Positions 15,032-22,391 of a stretch of 28,763 nucleotides of DNA are shown piece by piece. The DNA comes from an uncultured Oscillospiraceae bacterium (GTDB lineage Bacteria; Bacillota; Clostridia; Oscillospirales; Oscillospiraceae). The notes under the pieces are model-generated. The model was given only the letters and a program-made list of their open reading frames with translations. It made no database searches and was not told the origin of the DNA. Every line of letters starts with the position of its first letter. Positions within the stretch are counted from its first letter, which is position 1. The stretch is taken from contig CAKTPR010000017.1 in the NCBI GenBank assembly GCA_934591725.1, positions 1 to 28,763 on the forward strand, read 5' to 3'. A program made the translations under genes and the position numbers.

Positions 15032-16218
15032 AATTCGACGGGCTTGTCACCCCCTGCTATATAATCAACGACGAAGAGTACACCAAAAACATCACGCACT
15101 TCAAGACGGAGTTTGAAAGCCGCTGGAGCGGGCACGTACTCTTCGGCTACTCCGTAAAAACCAATAACTTCCCCTATATGCTCAAGACCGCGCTCGCGCA
15201 CGGCTTTCATGCCGAGGTCGTCTCCCCGGATGAATACGCCTTTGCGCTGCGCTGCGGCTGCCGGGAGGATAACATCATCTATAACGGCCCGCAGAAGCGG
15301 GATACCGTCATTTCTGCCTGCGCTGCCGGGAGCATAGTGAACCTCGATGATCTTGAAGAGGTCGCGCTTGTCTGCTCCGCGTTCCGTGGCAGCGAGCGTA
15401 AACCCGTTGTCGGTCTGCGCGTGAACTATGACATCGAGCGCGACTGCCCCGGTGAGACCACCTGCGCCGGCATCCCCGGCCGCTTCGGCATCTGCCTTGA
15501 AAACGGGGACTTTGAAAAGGCTCTCACCATGCTGCGCGAGAGCGGCATCGAGCTTGCTGGGCTGCACCTGCACCAGAGCAGCAAAACGAGAAGTCTCGCG
15601 ATCTACCGCAGCATCGCCGGTAAGGCGGTGCAGACAGGCCGGGATTTCGGCCTGTCCGAGCTTAAATATGTCGATATCGGCGGAGGCTTCTTCGGCGGCA
15701 GCTTCTTCCCCGGAAAGCCCACATACTCCGAGTACGCCGAGACTGTGTGCGGCACTCTGCGCGCGTTCTATTCTCCTGAGAAAACCGCGCTCATCCTCGA
15801 ACCGGGCGCCGCGATTCTCGCAACGTCGATGGATTATCTCACAAGCGTCCTCAACATCCGCGAGGTCAGAGGGCACCGTATCGTCACCGTGGACGGCAGC
15901 GTCGTCCACATCAACCCCTTCATGAACCCGCACCCCACGCCGTTTACGATGATAAACCCCGGCGCCGAGAGCGATACAGAGCAGATAATCGGCGGCAGCA
16001 CCTGCATGGAGCTTGACCGCTTCTATCCGCGCGATATGAAAAACCTCGCGCAGCATGACAGCAAGTTCCTGTTCCACTGCTGCGGCGCGTATATGTCGAC
16101 GCATAACAGCAGCTTCATAAACGCCGCGCCCAACATCTATCTCAAGCGCGGCGAGGACTATACGCTCCTGCGCAAAAAGAGCATCGACAGTCTCTTTCCC
16201 AAAGAATCTGAAATATAG
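15028..16218 (+). CDS. LysA-like (fold type III) PLP decarboxylase
   Basis: This 396-residue enzyme is related to diaminopimelate, ornithine and carboxynorspermidine decarboxylases. The PLP lysine is K44 in YSVKTN. H180/H182 lie in LHLHQSS, the phosphate-binding glycines in DIGGGF (216-221), EPG at 258-260, the catalytic cysteine at C326 in STCMELD, and GAY at 353-355. All core residues appear intact. The substrate-side segment after GAY differs from true LysA (no YNSRP), and no other lysine genes are here, so housekeeping lysine synthesis is unlikely. Linked by overlap to the ATP-grasp gene. The pair recalls BtrJ-BtrK in butirosin formation, where an amino acid is ligated and then decarboxylated, but no acyl carrier protein is seen. 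Confidence 0.82.
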   Translation: MKFDGLVTPCYIINDEEYTKNITHFKTEFESRWSGHVLFGYSVKTNNFPYMLKTALAHGFHAEVVSPDEYAFALRCGCREDNIIYNGPQKRDTVISACAAGSIVNLDDLEEVALVCSAFRGSERKPVVGLRVNYDIERDCPGETTCAGIPGRFGICLENGDFEKALTMLRESGIELAGLHLHQSSKTRSLAIYRSIAGKAVQTGRDFGLSELKYVDIGGGFFGGSFFPGKPTYSEYAETVCGTLRAFYSPEKTALILEPGAAILATSMDYLTSVLNIREVRGHRIVTVDGSVVHINPFMNPHPTPFTMINPGAESDTEQIIGGSTCMELDRFYPRDMKNLAQHDSKFLFHCCGAYMSTHNSSFINAAPNIYLKRGEDYTLLRKKSIDSLFPKESEI

Positions 16219-16230
16219 AGGACTAATGTC

Positions 16231-16578
16231 TTGAAAAAGAGTATCTCTCTGCGTTATATCGTGCTGCTCCAGGCGGCGGTGATACTGTATACCTGCACCG
16301 ATATCGCCGCGAAGCTTGCCAGCCGCTATCCGTTTCTGTCCATGGGCTTCGTGCTCTGCTACGGCGTCGAAATTCTTATCCTCGGCGTTTACGCCATCTG
16401 CTGGCAGCAGATAATAAAGAAGGTCGACATCTCCGTCGCCTACTCCAACCGCGCCTCGGCTATCTTCTGGTCGACGCTCTGGGCAGCAGTAGTGTTCCAT
16501 GAGCATATCTCAGTCCAGAATATTATCGGCATCATCGTCATTTTTGCCGGGATATGGATGGTGAACAGAGATGCTTGA
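16231..16578 (+). CDS. SMR/EamA-type four-helix membrane protein, candidate flippase half 1
   Basis: This 115-residue, highly hydrophobic protein has four predicted transmembrane helices and the size of small multidrug resistance proteins and of the ArnE/ArnF lipid-linked sugar flippase. The end, with the segment IIGIIVIFAGIWMVN, is typical of the family. It begins with TTG at 16231, with AGAGGA about 8 bases upstream; a nearby ATG at 16225 meets a stop after two codons, so TTG is the only good start. The next gene begins inside its last codons, suggesting that the two form a heterodimer. Confidence 0.78.
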   Translation: MKKSISLRYIVLLQAAVILYTCTDIAAKLASRYPFLSMGFVLCYGVEILILGVYAICWQQIIKKVDISVAYSNRASAIFWSTLWAAVVFHEHISVQNIIGIIVIFAGIWMVNRDA

Positions 16579-16906
16579 ACATTGGCTCGCGCTCTTCGGC
16601 GCTGTGCTGCTCTCGTCCGTCTCGCAGATGCTTCTCAAGAAGTCGGCGGGGAAGGAGTACAAGAGCGTCATTTTTGAATACCTGAACCCGTGGGTCATCA
16701 GCGGCTATTTTCTGCTCGCCGCCTCGACGATCTGCGTGATCTTCGCCTTCAAGGGCGTCGACTTCAAGAACGGCCCCGTGATAGAATCGCTGGGCTTTCC
16801 GCTGGTGATGATCCTCGGCCGGATATTCTACGGTGAGAAGCTGACGAAAAACAAGCTTATCGGCATGGGTCTGATAATGCTCGGCGTCGTGATATATTAT
16901 ATATAA
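16571..16906 (+). CDS. SMR/EamA-type four-helix membrane protein, candidate flippase half 2
   Basis: This 111-residue protein with four predicted helices belongs to the same size class as ArnF. It ends with LIGMGLIMLGVVIYY, the pattern of EmrE-like C-termini. Its ATG lies 8 bases inside the preceding gene, so the two are translationally coupled. In the Arn system the paired small proteins move undecaprenyl-phosphate-aminoarabinose across the membrane; the same role is inferred here because a matching glycosyltransferase stands on each side. Confidence 0.8.
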   Translation: MLEHWLALFGAVLLSSVSQMLLKKSAGKEYKSVIFEYLNPWVISGYFLLAASTICVIFAFKGVDFKNGPVIESLGFPLVMILGRIFYGEKLTKNKLIGMGLIMLGVVIYYI

Positions 16907-16923
16907 GAAACAGAGTGAAACAA

Positions 16924-17859
16924 ATGAGCAAAGTATCCTTTGTCATCCCGTGCTACCGCTCGTCGAAGACGATTGGCGGCGTTGTGAACGAGATAGAGAG
17001 CACCATGGCGCAGCTGGCCTACGAGTATGAGATCATCCTCGTGAATGACTCCTCGCCGGACGACACCTTCGCTGTCATCTCCGCGCTCGCCGAAGCGGAC
17101 GGGCACATCACCGCCGTCGACCTTGCAAAGAACTTCGGCCAGCATGCGGCGCTGATGTGCGGCATCAGGCACAGCAGCGGCGATATCCTCGTCTGTCTCG
17201 ATGACGACGGCCAGACCCCGGCGGATGAGGCCGGCAAGCTCCTTGAGAAAATCGAAGCTGGCTATGACGTCGTCTATGCTTCTTATGACCATAAGCAGCA
17301 TTCGGGCTTCCGCAACTTCGGCAGCCGCGTGAACGCGTGGATGACGGAGATAATGCTCGGCAAGCCCAAGGAACTGAGCCTCACGAGCTACTTTGCCGCG
17401 AAGCGCTTCATCGCCGATGAGATGCTCCGCTATGAAAACTGCTTCCCCTACGTCATGGGGCTCGTGCTGCGCAGCACGAAGAACATCTGCAACGTCCCCG
17501 TGAACCACCGCAGCCGTGAGCAGGGGCAGTCGGGCTATACTCTCGGCAAGCTTCTCTCCCTGTGGATGAACGGCTTCACCTCGTTTTCGATAAAGCCCCT
17601 GCGCATTGCGACCTATTTCGGCGCGCTCACCGCGTTCGCAGGCTTCATATATGCCATCATTATCGTTATCCGGCACTTTGCCGTCGGTATGGCGCCGCTC
17701 GGCTGGAGCTCCACCACGGCGCTGCTGCTAATCCTCGGCGGGGTGATCCTTCTGGTGCTCGGTCTTATCGGCGAATATATCGGCCGCATCTTCATGTGCG
17801 TCAACGCATCCCCTCAGTATGTAGAACGCAGCGTTGTGAAGCGCGATGAAACGCCCTGA
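16924..17859 (+). CDS. ArnC/GtrB-type polyprenyl-phosphate glycosyltransferase (copy B)
   Basis: This 311-residue GT2 paralogue of the enzyme at 12851 is about 70% identical by eye, with the same DDDGQ motif, two C-terminal helices and GEYIGRIF ending. The ATG at 16924 is chosen over the GTG at 16915 because the protein then starts MSKVSFVIPCYR, aligning with copy A from the first residue. A stretch of 39 bases (17106-17144) is identical to 13036-13074, which points to recent duplication or gene conversion. The two copies may handle two sugars, or a modified and an unmodified form of one sugar. Last gene of the cluster. Confidence 0.87.
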   Translation: MSKVSFVIPCYRSSKTIGGVVNEIESTMAQLAYEYEIILVNDSSPDDTFAVISALAEADGHITAVDLAKNFGQHAALMCGIRHSSGDILVCLDDDGQTPADEAGKLLEKIEAGYDVVYASYDHKQHSGFRNFGSRVNAWMTEIMLGKPKELSLTSYFAAKRFIADEMLRYENCFPYVMGLVLRSTKNICNVPVNHRSREQGQSGYTLGKLLSLWMNGFTSFSIKPLRIATYFGALTAFAGFIYAIIIVIRHFAVGMAPLGWSSTTALLLILGGVILLVLGLIGEYIGRIFMCVNASPQYVERSVVKRDETP

Positions 17860-18008
17860 CGCGGCGGTCAAATTTCGTTTTATTAACAGTTTGTTCTTTT
17901 TCTCTTCCCTTGTTTCGACAATATTTTCTCTTCCTCGGTGTTAAGATTGTGCTAACAAGAACGGTGGACGTTCTTATTAAGCCACAGCCAGAGAAAGGGA
18001 AAAAAGAT

Positions 18009-18227
18009 ATGAAATTTGACATTGCAGCGGTGGAACGGGCGCTTGAGTTCGTTGCACAGAACAACGGCGTGACCGTAGAAGAAGTAAGAGAAGAGATCGC
18101 CGCAGCGATAAGCCTTGCCTCCGCGCAGGCAGCAGACGGCGGCCACAGCGGCACTCCTCCCTCCCCGGAGAGCCTGATAGCATACGCAGCAGAAGAAACA
18201 GTAAACCGGATCATGCAGCTTGCATGA
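18009..18227 (+). CDS. Small protein resembling Spo0A C-terminal-like small proteins
   Basis: A 72-residue protein with a helical, charged N-terminal half (VEEVREEIAAAIS) and a second part with a PPSPESLIAYAAE segment. I recall many short Firmicutes proteins of this shape annotated as having a Spo0A C-terminal-like domain, but the match is by pattern only. A GAAAGGG site lies about 8 bases before the ATG. The terminator hairpin at 18206-18232 overlaps the last seven codons and the stop. It is 150 bases after the glycosyltransferase, with its own leader containing a 7-bp hairpin (17957-17963 with 17969-17975). Function is unknown. Confidence 0.6.
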   Translation: MKFDIAAVERALEFVAQNNGVTVEEVREEIAAAISLASAQAADGGHSGTPPSPESLIAYAAEETVNRIMQLA

Positions 18228-18239
18228 TCCGGCTTTTTT
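18206..18239. terminator. Terminator shared by the small protein gene and glpK
   Basis: A perfect 12-bp stem (18206-18217 with 18221-18232) with a GCT loop is followed on the + strand by six T (18234-18239). On the minus strand it follows the glpK stop and continues TTTAC, so it can act in both directions between the converging genes. Confidence 0.85.
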
Positions 18240-19728
18240 ATTCCTCAGCCCACACCTGGGCGCATTTTACGGCCTTGTGCCAGCCGCGCAGAAGCTCCGC
18301 GCGTTTATCTTCTTCCATCGCGGGCACAAATACGCGGTCGATGCCCTGATTCTGCTTCACGTCCTCAAGGCTCTCCCAGTAGCCGACGGCAAGTCCCGCA
18401 AGGTACGCTGCGCCCAGTGCCGTCGTCTCTATGCACTTCGGCCTGTATACGCTGCACCCGGCGATGTCCGCCTGAAACTGCATCAGGAAGTTATTCGCGC
18501 ACGCTCCGCCGTCCACCTTCAGCGCCGCGATCCCTATCCCGGAGTCGCGCTCCATGGCCTCGGTGATGTCCTGCGTCTGGTAGGCTATCGACTCAAGCGT
18601 TGCGCGCACGAGGTGCGCCCGGCTGAAGCCGCGCGTTATGCCGACGACCGTGCCCCGCGCGCGCTGGTTCCAGTATGGTGCGCCGAGCCCCGTAAACGCC
18701 GGGACGACGTAGGCTCCCGCCGTGTCCGGCACCTTCTCGGCGTACTGCTGCGTCTCCGCCGCGTCCGATACCACATTCAGCTCGTCGCGCAGCCACTGCA
18801 CTGCCGCCCCGCCGACGAAGATGCTGCCCTCAAGGGCGTATTCCACGTGATTCCCGCAGCTTGCGGCGATAGTCGTGACAAGCCCGTTTCTGCTCTCGAC
18901 TATCTCACTGCCGGTGTTCATCAGCAGGAAGCAGCCCGTACCGTATGTGTTCTTCATCTGCCCCGGTTCGAAGCAGCACTGCCCAAACAGTGCGCACTGC
19001 TGATCCCCTGCCGCGCCCGCAATGGGTATCTCGCCGCCGTACAGCTCAAATTCGCTGCTGCCGTATATGCAGCTCGAGGGCTTCACCTCCGGGAGCATGC
19101 ACTCGGGAACGTCCAGCAGCCCGAGCAGCTCCTTGTCCCAGCACAGCTCACGGATGTTATAGAGCATCGTGCGGCTGGCGTTGGTGTAGTCCGTCACGTG
19201 GACGCGCCCGCCGGTCAGTTTCCAGATGAGCCAAGTGTCTATCGTGCCGAACAGCAGCTCGCCCGCCTCGGCGCGCGCTCTTGCCCCCGGAACGTTATCG
19301 AGCAGCCACTTGATCTTCGATCCGGAGAAGTACGCGTCCGGCTGCAGCCCGGTCTTATAGCGTATCGTGTCGGCGTAGCCGTCCTTTATAAGCCCGTCGA
19401 TGATATCGGAGGTGCGGCGGCATTGCCAGACGATGGCGTTCGCGATCGGCTCTCCGGTCGCCTTGTCCCAGATAACTGTCGTCTCGCGCTGGTTTGTGAT
19501 GCCTATCGCCGCAATATCCTTGGCCTCAACTCCCAGCTTTGCCATGGCCGCGCGGGACACCTCAAGCGTCGTGTCCCATATCTCCCCGGCGTCGTGCTCG
19601 ACCCAGCCCGGCTGCGGGTATATCTGCCGGAACTCCTTCTGCACCGAGGCGCAGATATTGCCGCCCCGGTCGAACAGGATGCACCGCGAGCTTGTTGTCC
19701 CCTGATCGAGGGACATGATATATTTCAT
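18238..19728 (-). CDS. glpK: Glycerol kinase
   Basis: This 496-residue FGGY-family kinase phosphorylates glycerol to glycerol-3-phosphate, for lipid synthesis or glycerol use. The ATP loop is seen as [10 protein letters not shown] at the N-terminus, with the conserved [20 protein letters not shown] and [11 protein letters not shown] segments. The length matches the family. An AAGGAG site lies 7 bases before the ATG. No glpF or glpD is adjacent. A strong hairpin (19754-19779) ends only about 21 bases upstream of the start, leaving no room for a promoter between them, so expression depends on read-through from the hydrolase gene or on antitermination. Confidence 0.95.
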   Translation of the reverse strand: MKYIMSLDQGTTSSRCILFDRGGNICASVQKEFRQIYPQPGWVEHDAGEIWDTTLEVSRAAMAKLGVEAKDIAAIGITNQRETTVIWDKATGEPIANAIVWQCRRTSDIIDGLIKDGYADTIRYKTGLQPDAYFSGSKIKWLLDNVPGARARAEAGELLFGTIDTWLIWKLTGGRVHVTDYTNASRTMLYNIRELCWDKELLGLLDVPECMLPEVKPSSCIYGSSEFELYGGEIPIAGAAGDQQCALFGQCCFEPGQMKNTYGTGCFLLMNTGSEIVESRNGLVTTIAASCGNHVEYALEGSIFVGGAAVQWLRDELNVVSDAAETQQYAEKVPDTAGAYVVPAFTGLGAPYWNQRARGTVVGITRGFSRAHLVRATLESIAYQTQDITEAMERDSGIGIAALKVDGGACANNFLMQFQADIAGCSVYRPKCIETTALGAAYLAGLAVGYWESLEDVKQNQGIDRVFVPAMEEDKRAELLRGWHKAVKCAQVWAEE

Positions 19729-19749
19729 ATTGTAGCTCCTTTTTGATAG

Positions 19750-19779
19750 AAAAAGAGCCGCCGCAAACGCGGCGGCTCT
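19750..19779 (-). terminator. Strong hairpin between the hydrolase gene and glpK
   Basis: AGAGCCGCCGC (19754-19764) pairs perfectly with 19769-19779 around a four-base loop, and the minus strand then has five T (19750-19754). It is 22 bases after the hydrolase stop and 21 bases before the glpK start. It reads as a full intrinsic terminator or a regulated attenuator for glpK. Confidence 0.85.
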
Positions 19780-19801
19780 CTTGTGCTGGGTATTGATTGA
19801 A

Positions 19802-21628
19802 TTACAAAGTGGTGCAGGTATTCGTGATTGTCAGGAGGGTGACCATAATCACGTTAACCACGCCGCCAACATACGGGTTCTTGGTGACTTTATACAGCAC
19901 ACGGTTGATGACGGTGCTGGCAAAGAGAATAAGAATAATGGGGAACAGCCAGAGAACATACATGGGAGGATTGACATTGTTGGTGCCAAGAGCCATCTGC
20001 TGCCACATCATATGCTTCTGCGTGAAGTAAGTCGTGTACTGGATTGCCGGGAGAATGATTGCGGGCAGGGCGGTAAAGAGTGCTACGATGATGGTGTTCA
20101 CCCAGCTCTTGCCGCCGATCTCATTGTAGTTGAAGCAGTTGTTAGCAACGGAGCTTGCAATATAGAAGGTGACAAACAGCAGACCATAGGGCAGGAACTT
20201 AAGGATAGGCGCTTCAAAGGCCTTGATCGCCAGAGTCCAGATACGGAAGTCGGCATAGAAGAAGTAGTCAGCGGTAAAGACACAGACATAAGCCATAACA
20301 GCAATGATTACGCCGAGAAGGATGCTGAGACCCAGTTTCTTGAGAGGCATCTTCACGCCCAGCTCTGCCAGATTCATGCCGTGCTTCTTGCCGTAGCACT
20401 GGTAGAATACGACCATGCTCAGAATCGTAAACAGACCGCAGAGGGTAGACCATACACCAAGGCCCATAGCTTCTGTCTGAGAAACCGCTTTTGTGTTGCC
20501 AAATGCGACAGCGTTGATGTAAATCAGACACGAGAACAGAACGCCGGCGGCCAGACTGCCCCAGAACCAGAACTTTGCCTTGTTGTCGGCAAGCTTTACA
20601 GGCTGAACAACTTCTTTTGCACGCAGGCTTTCAAAGGTAGGCGTAAACAGCATCAGCGTGCCGAATGCGCAGATGAAGATTGCAAGAGCAACCAAGCCAA
20701 CAAAGTTGAAGGCTTCTTTCCACTGCCATACCTGATTGGAGCTGTCAATGGGATTGGGAGCGTTAAGTGCTTTCGTGAAGAAATCAATTACGCAGGTTTC
20801 AGACTTTGCAGAGAAATGAGACCACGGGTGAATAACATTCGGACGATAGATAACGTGGAAGCATTCTTCTCCGTCTACGGTTTCGCTATAGTAAGTGTAA
20901 GCGTCTCTCTTGTCGAGGCCGGTGGGATCAACGCCGAAGTGGAGGAATGCCTGAGCTGTGGGGCTGCCCATGTAATAGGGTGCCTGACGTGCAATTCCGC
21001 TTTCATCAACCCACTTGTGGAAGAATTCATCGTACTGAACAGCAATCACGCCAACATTGCGGTTGCCATACGCATTTACATAGTTTCCGTCCGAATTCTT
21101 AACGGTAGGATCATTGCAGTGAATCAGAACTGCCGAGATCAGCGGGTTCTCTCTTTCGTTGTCTACGGCCACTGCTGTGTTGCAGGAGCCGCCGCCCATA
21201 GAGTGGCCAGTAACACCGATTCTGTCAACATCGACAAAGGGCATACGGCTGACGGCAAGCACACCCTGATCGACACCGTTGGCAATACGCTGAGCCATAA
21301 TTTCACTGTCGCCATGGCAGGGCTGGTCAATCGCAAGAACCACAAAGCCGCGCCGTGCCAATTCCACATAGTTGGCATCGGTCATCTCTTTATTATTCAG
21401 ATAACCATGGCTGACGACAACAGCCGGTGCAGGCGTTTCTGCAGTCGCAGTTTCGGGAATGAACAGATAGGCACTCATGCTGTAGCCCAAATCTGTCTCA
21501 ATATTCAGTTCCTTCATTGTAACGTGTCCGCCATTCGTTTGAATTGCGGAAACCACAATGGAGGCAAGAAGCATCAGTGCAATACTGATGCAAAGCCATA
21601 TTTTGGCTTGCTTTTTGACTTTTTCCAT
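19802..21628 (-). CDS. Membrane-anchored alpha/beta hydrolase with a polytopic C-terminal domain
   Basis: This 608-residue protein has an N-terminal helix (about 11-29), then an alpha/beta hydrolase domain likely outside the membrane, then about eight predicted helices from residue 308 on. The hydrolase part shows HGYLN near 74-78 (oxyanion region), the nucleophile S143 in GHSMGGG, and a candidate catalytic histidine at H267 or H271 in IHPWSHF. The natural substrate is unknown; an esterase or lipase-type role on lipids or wall polymers is possible. G+C content is roughly 50% by eye against about 60% for glpK and the sugar genes, so it may have been transferred. A GAAAGG site precedes the ATG. 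Confidence 0.8.
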   Translation of the reverse strand: MEKVKKQAKIWLCISIALMLLASIVVSAIQTNGGHVTMKELNIETDLGYSMSAYLFIPETATAETPAPAVVVSHGYLNNKEMTDANYVELARRGFVVLAIDQPCHGDSEIMAQRIANGVDQGVLAVSRMPFVDVDRIGVTGHSMGGGSCNTAVAVDNERENPLISAVLIHCNDPTVKNSDGNYVNAYGNRNVGVIAVQYDEFFHKWVDESGIARQAPYYMGSPTAQAFLHFGVDPTGLDKRDAYTYYSETVDGEECFHVIYRPNVIHPWSHFSAKSETCVIDFFTKALNAPNPIDSSNQVWQWKEAFNFVGLVALAIFICAFGTLMLFTPTFESLRAKEVVQPVKLADNKAKFWFWGSLAAGVLFSCLIYINAVAFGNTKAVSQTEAMGLGVWSTLCGLFTILSMVVFYQCYGKKHGMNLAELGVKMPLKKLGLSILLGVIIAVMAYVCVFTADYFFYADFRIWTLAIKAFEAPILKFLPYGLLFVTFYIASSVANNCFNYNEIGGKSWVNTIIVALFTALPAIILPAIQYTTYFTQKHMMWQQMALGTNNVNPPMYVLWLFPIILILFASTVINRVLYKVTKNPYVGGVVNVIMVTLLTITNTCTTL

Positions 21629-21698
21629 TTTGCCTTTCCTTTCTCTTTTTTATTGATTTTGACGGGAATCAAATAGTTTTCCCGCCTGTCTTGCTTCT

Positions 21699-21726
21699 AA
21701 AATAGCATATTTGCACAAAAAAGCAA
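21699..21726 (-). promoter_or_regulatory. Promoter-like sequence for the hydrolase gene
   Basis: On the minus strand TTGCTT (21721-21726), a 16-base spacer and TATTTT (21699-21704) with a TG one base before it form a plausible extended -10 promoter. It leaves a leader of about 65 bases. Confidence 0.45.
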
Positions 21727-21859
21727 GGTACAAACTTACTGCACTTTCGACTGTTTTTGTTGCGTTTTTTTGTCCTTCGCTTGCATTTTGTCTTTTTAAT
21801 TTGACAATAAAATAACTTCAACAATTTCTTTGCGCCGCAATTGTCGGAAGTAAACAAAC

Positions 21860-21884
21860 GGCAGAACGGACGTGCCGTTCTGCC
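21860..21884. repeat. 10-bp hairpin in the repeat island
   Basis: GGCAGAACGG (21860-21869) pairs with CCGTTCTGCC (21875-21884) around ACGTG. A second small hairpin, GCAGTG with CACTGC (21932-21946), follows. Neither has a T tract. Confidence 0.55.
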
Positions 21885-21964
21885 TGATTGCGTCGGGCGG
21901 GGGAGTGCCGCCGCTTTTTTGTGGCATTTTTGCAGTGTCGCACTGCCGGTCGCTCCGCGGGCAT

Positions 21965-22113
21965 CCCTTGCCTCTCCCCTTGGGAGAGGTGGCCGAGCGC
22001 AGCGAGGACGGAGAGGGCAGGAACAAATTGGTCTTATCATTCAAAAGGCGGCATACCGCTTTTTCCCTCTCAGTCACCTTCGGTGACAGCTCTCCCAAAT
22101 GGAGAGCCAAGGG
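21965..22113. repeat. MITE-like inverted repeat element of about 149 bases
   Basis: The ends CCCTTGCCTCTCC and GGAGAGCCAAGGG are inverted copies with one or two differences, and each arm carries its own hairpin (CTCTCCC with GGGAGAG at 21972-21988; GTCACC with GGTGAC at 22073-22084). I recall this arrangement, including the CAGTCACCTTCGGTGACAGC core, as a common dispersed repeat in gut Clostridia. It carries no protein gene. Confidence 0.65.
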
Positions 22114-22231
22114 GCTGTACACCTACAGAGCATCAAAATCGACGCTGGTTAGCCGAAACTCTGCCCTCCCTCGGAAGGCATCAAAGGGGAACCGCGCACG
22201 GTTCCTCTTTGGCGGTTCAAGGGTGGAGGTT

Positions 22232-22269
22232 TTTAGGAGGCGGGGAAAACGCAATCCCCGCCTCCTAAA
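22232..22269. repeat. 15-bp perfect hairpin in the repeat island
   Basis: Bases 22232-22246 pair perfectly with 22255-22269 around an 8-base loop. The stem is G+C-rich (AGGAGGCGGGG core). No T tract follows on either strand, so a terminator is unlikely. Confidence 0.65.
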
Positions 22270-22278
22270 CGACTCTTT

Positions 22279-22308
22279 GGTGACTTTCTGTTCGCACAGA
22301 AAGTCACC
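22279..22308. repeat. 13-bp perfect hairpin in the repeat island
   Basis: GGTGACTTTCTGT (22279-22291) pairs perfectly with its complement (22296-22308) around a TCGC loop. It is close to the 3' end of the PocR-AraC gene. No T tract follows, so it may be part of a dispersed repeat or a stabilising stem. Confidence 0.65.
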
Positions 22309-22391
22309 CCACGGAGTGGCCGGCAGTGAAACACTGCTAAAAGGTTCACCAAGCACGCCCGCTCCCGGTCGAACTCCCGCTCCCACCCCGT

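Noticed and set aside
15028..16218. Decarboxylase as housekeeping lysA
   Set aside because: It is embedded by overlap in a sugar cluster, no other lysine genes are near, and the C-terminal substrate region departs from LysA.
22350..22391. tRNA T-arm-like sequence (GGAGTTCGACC on the minus strand)
   Set aside because: No acceptor, D or anticodon arm could be fitted around it, and the T-stem consensus is broken.
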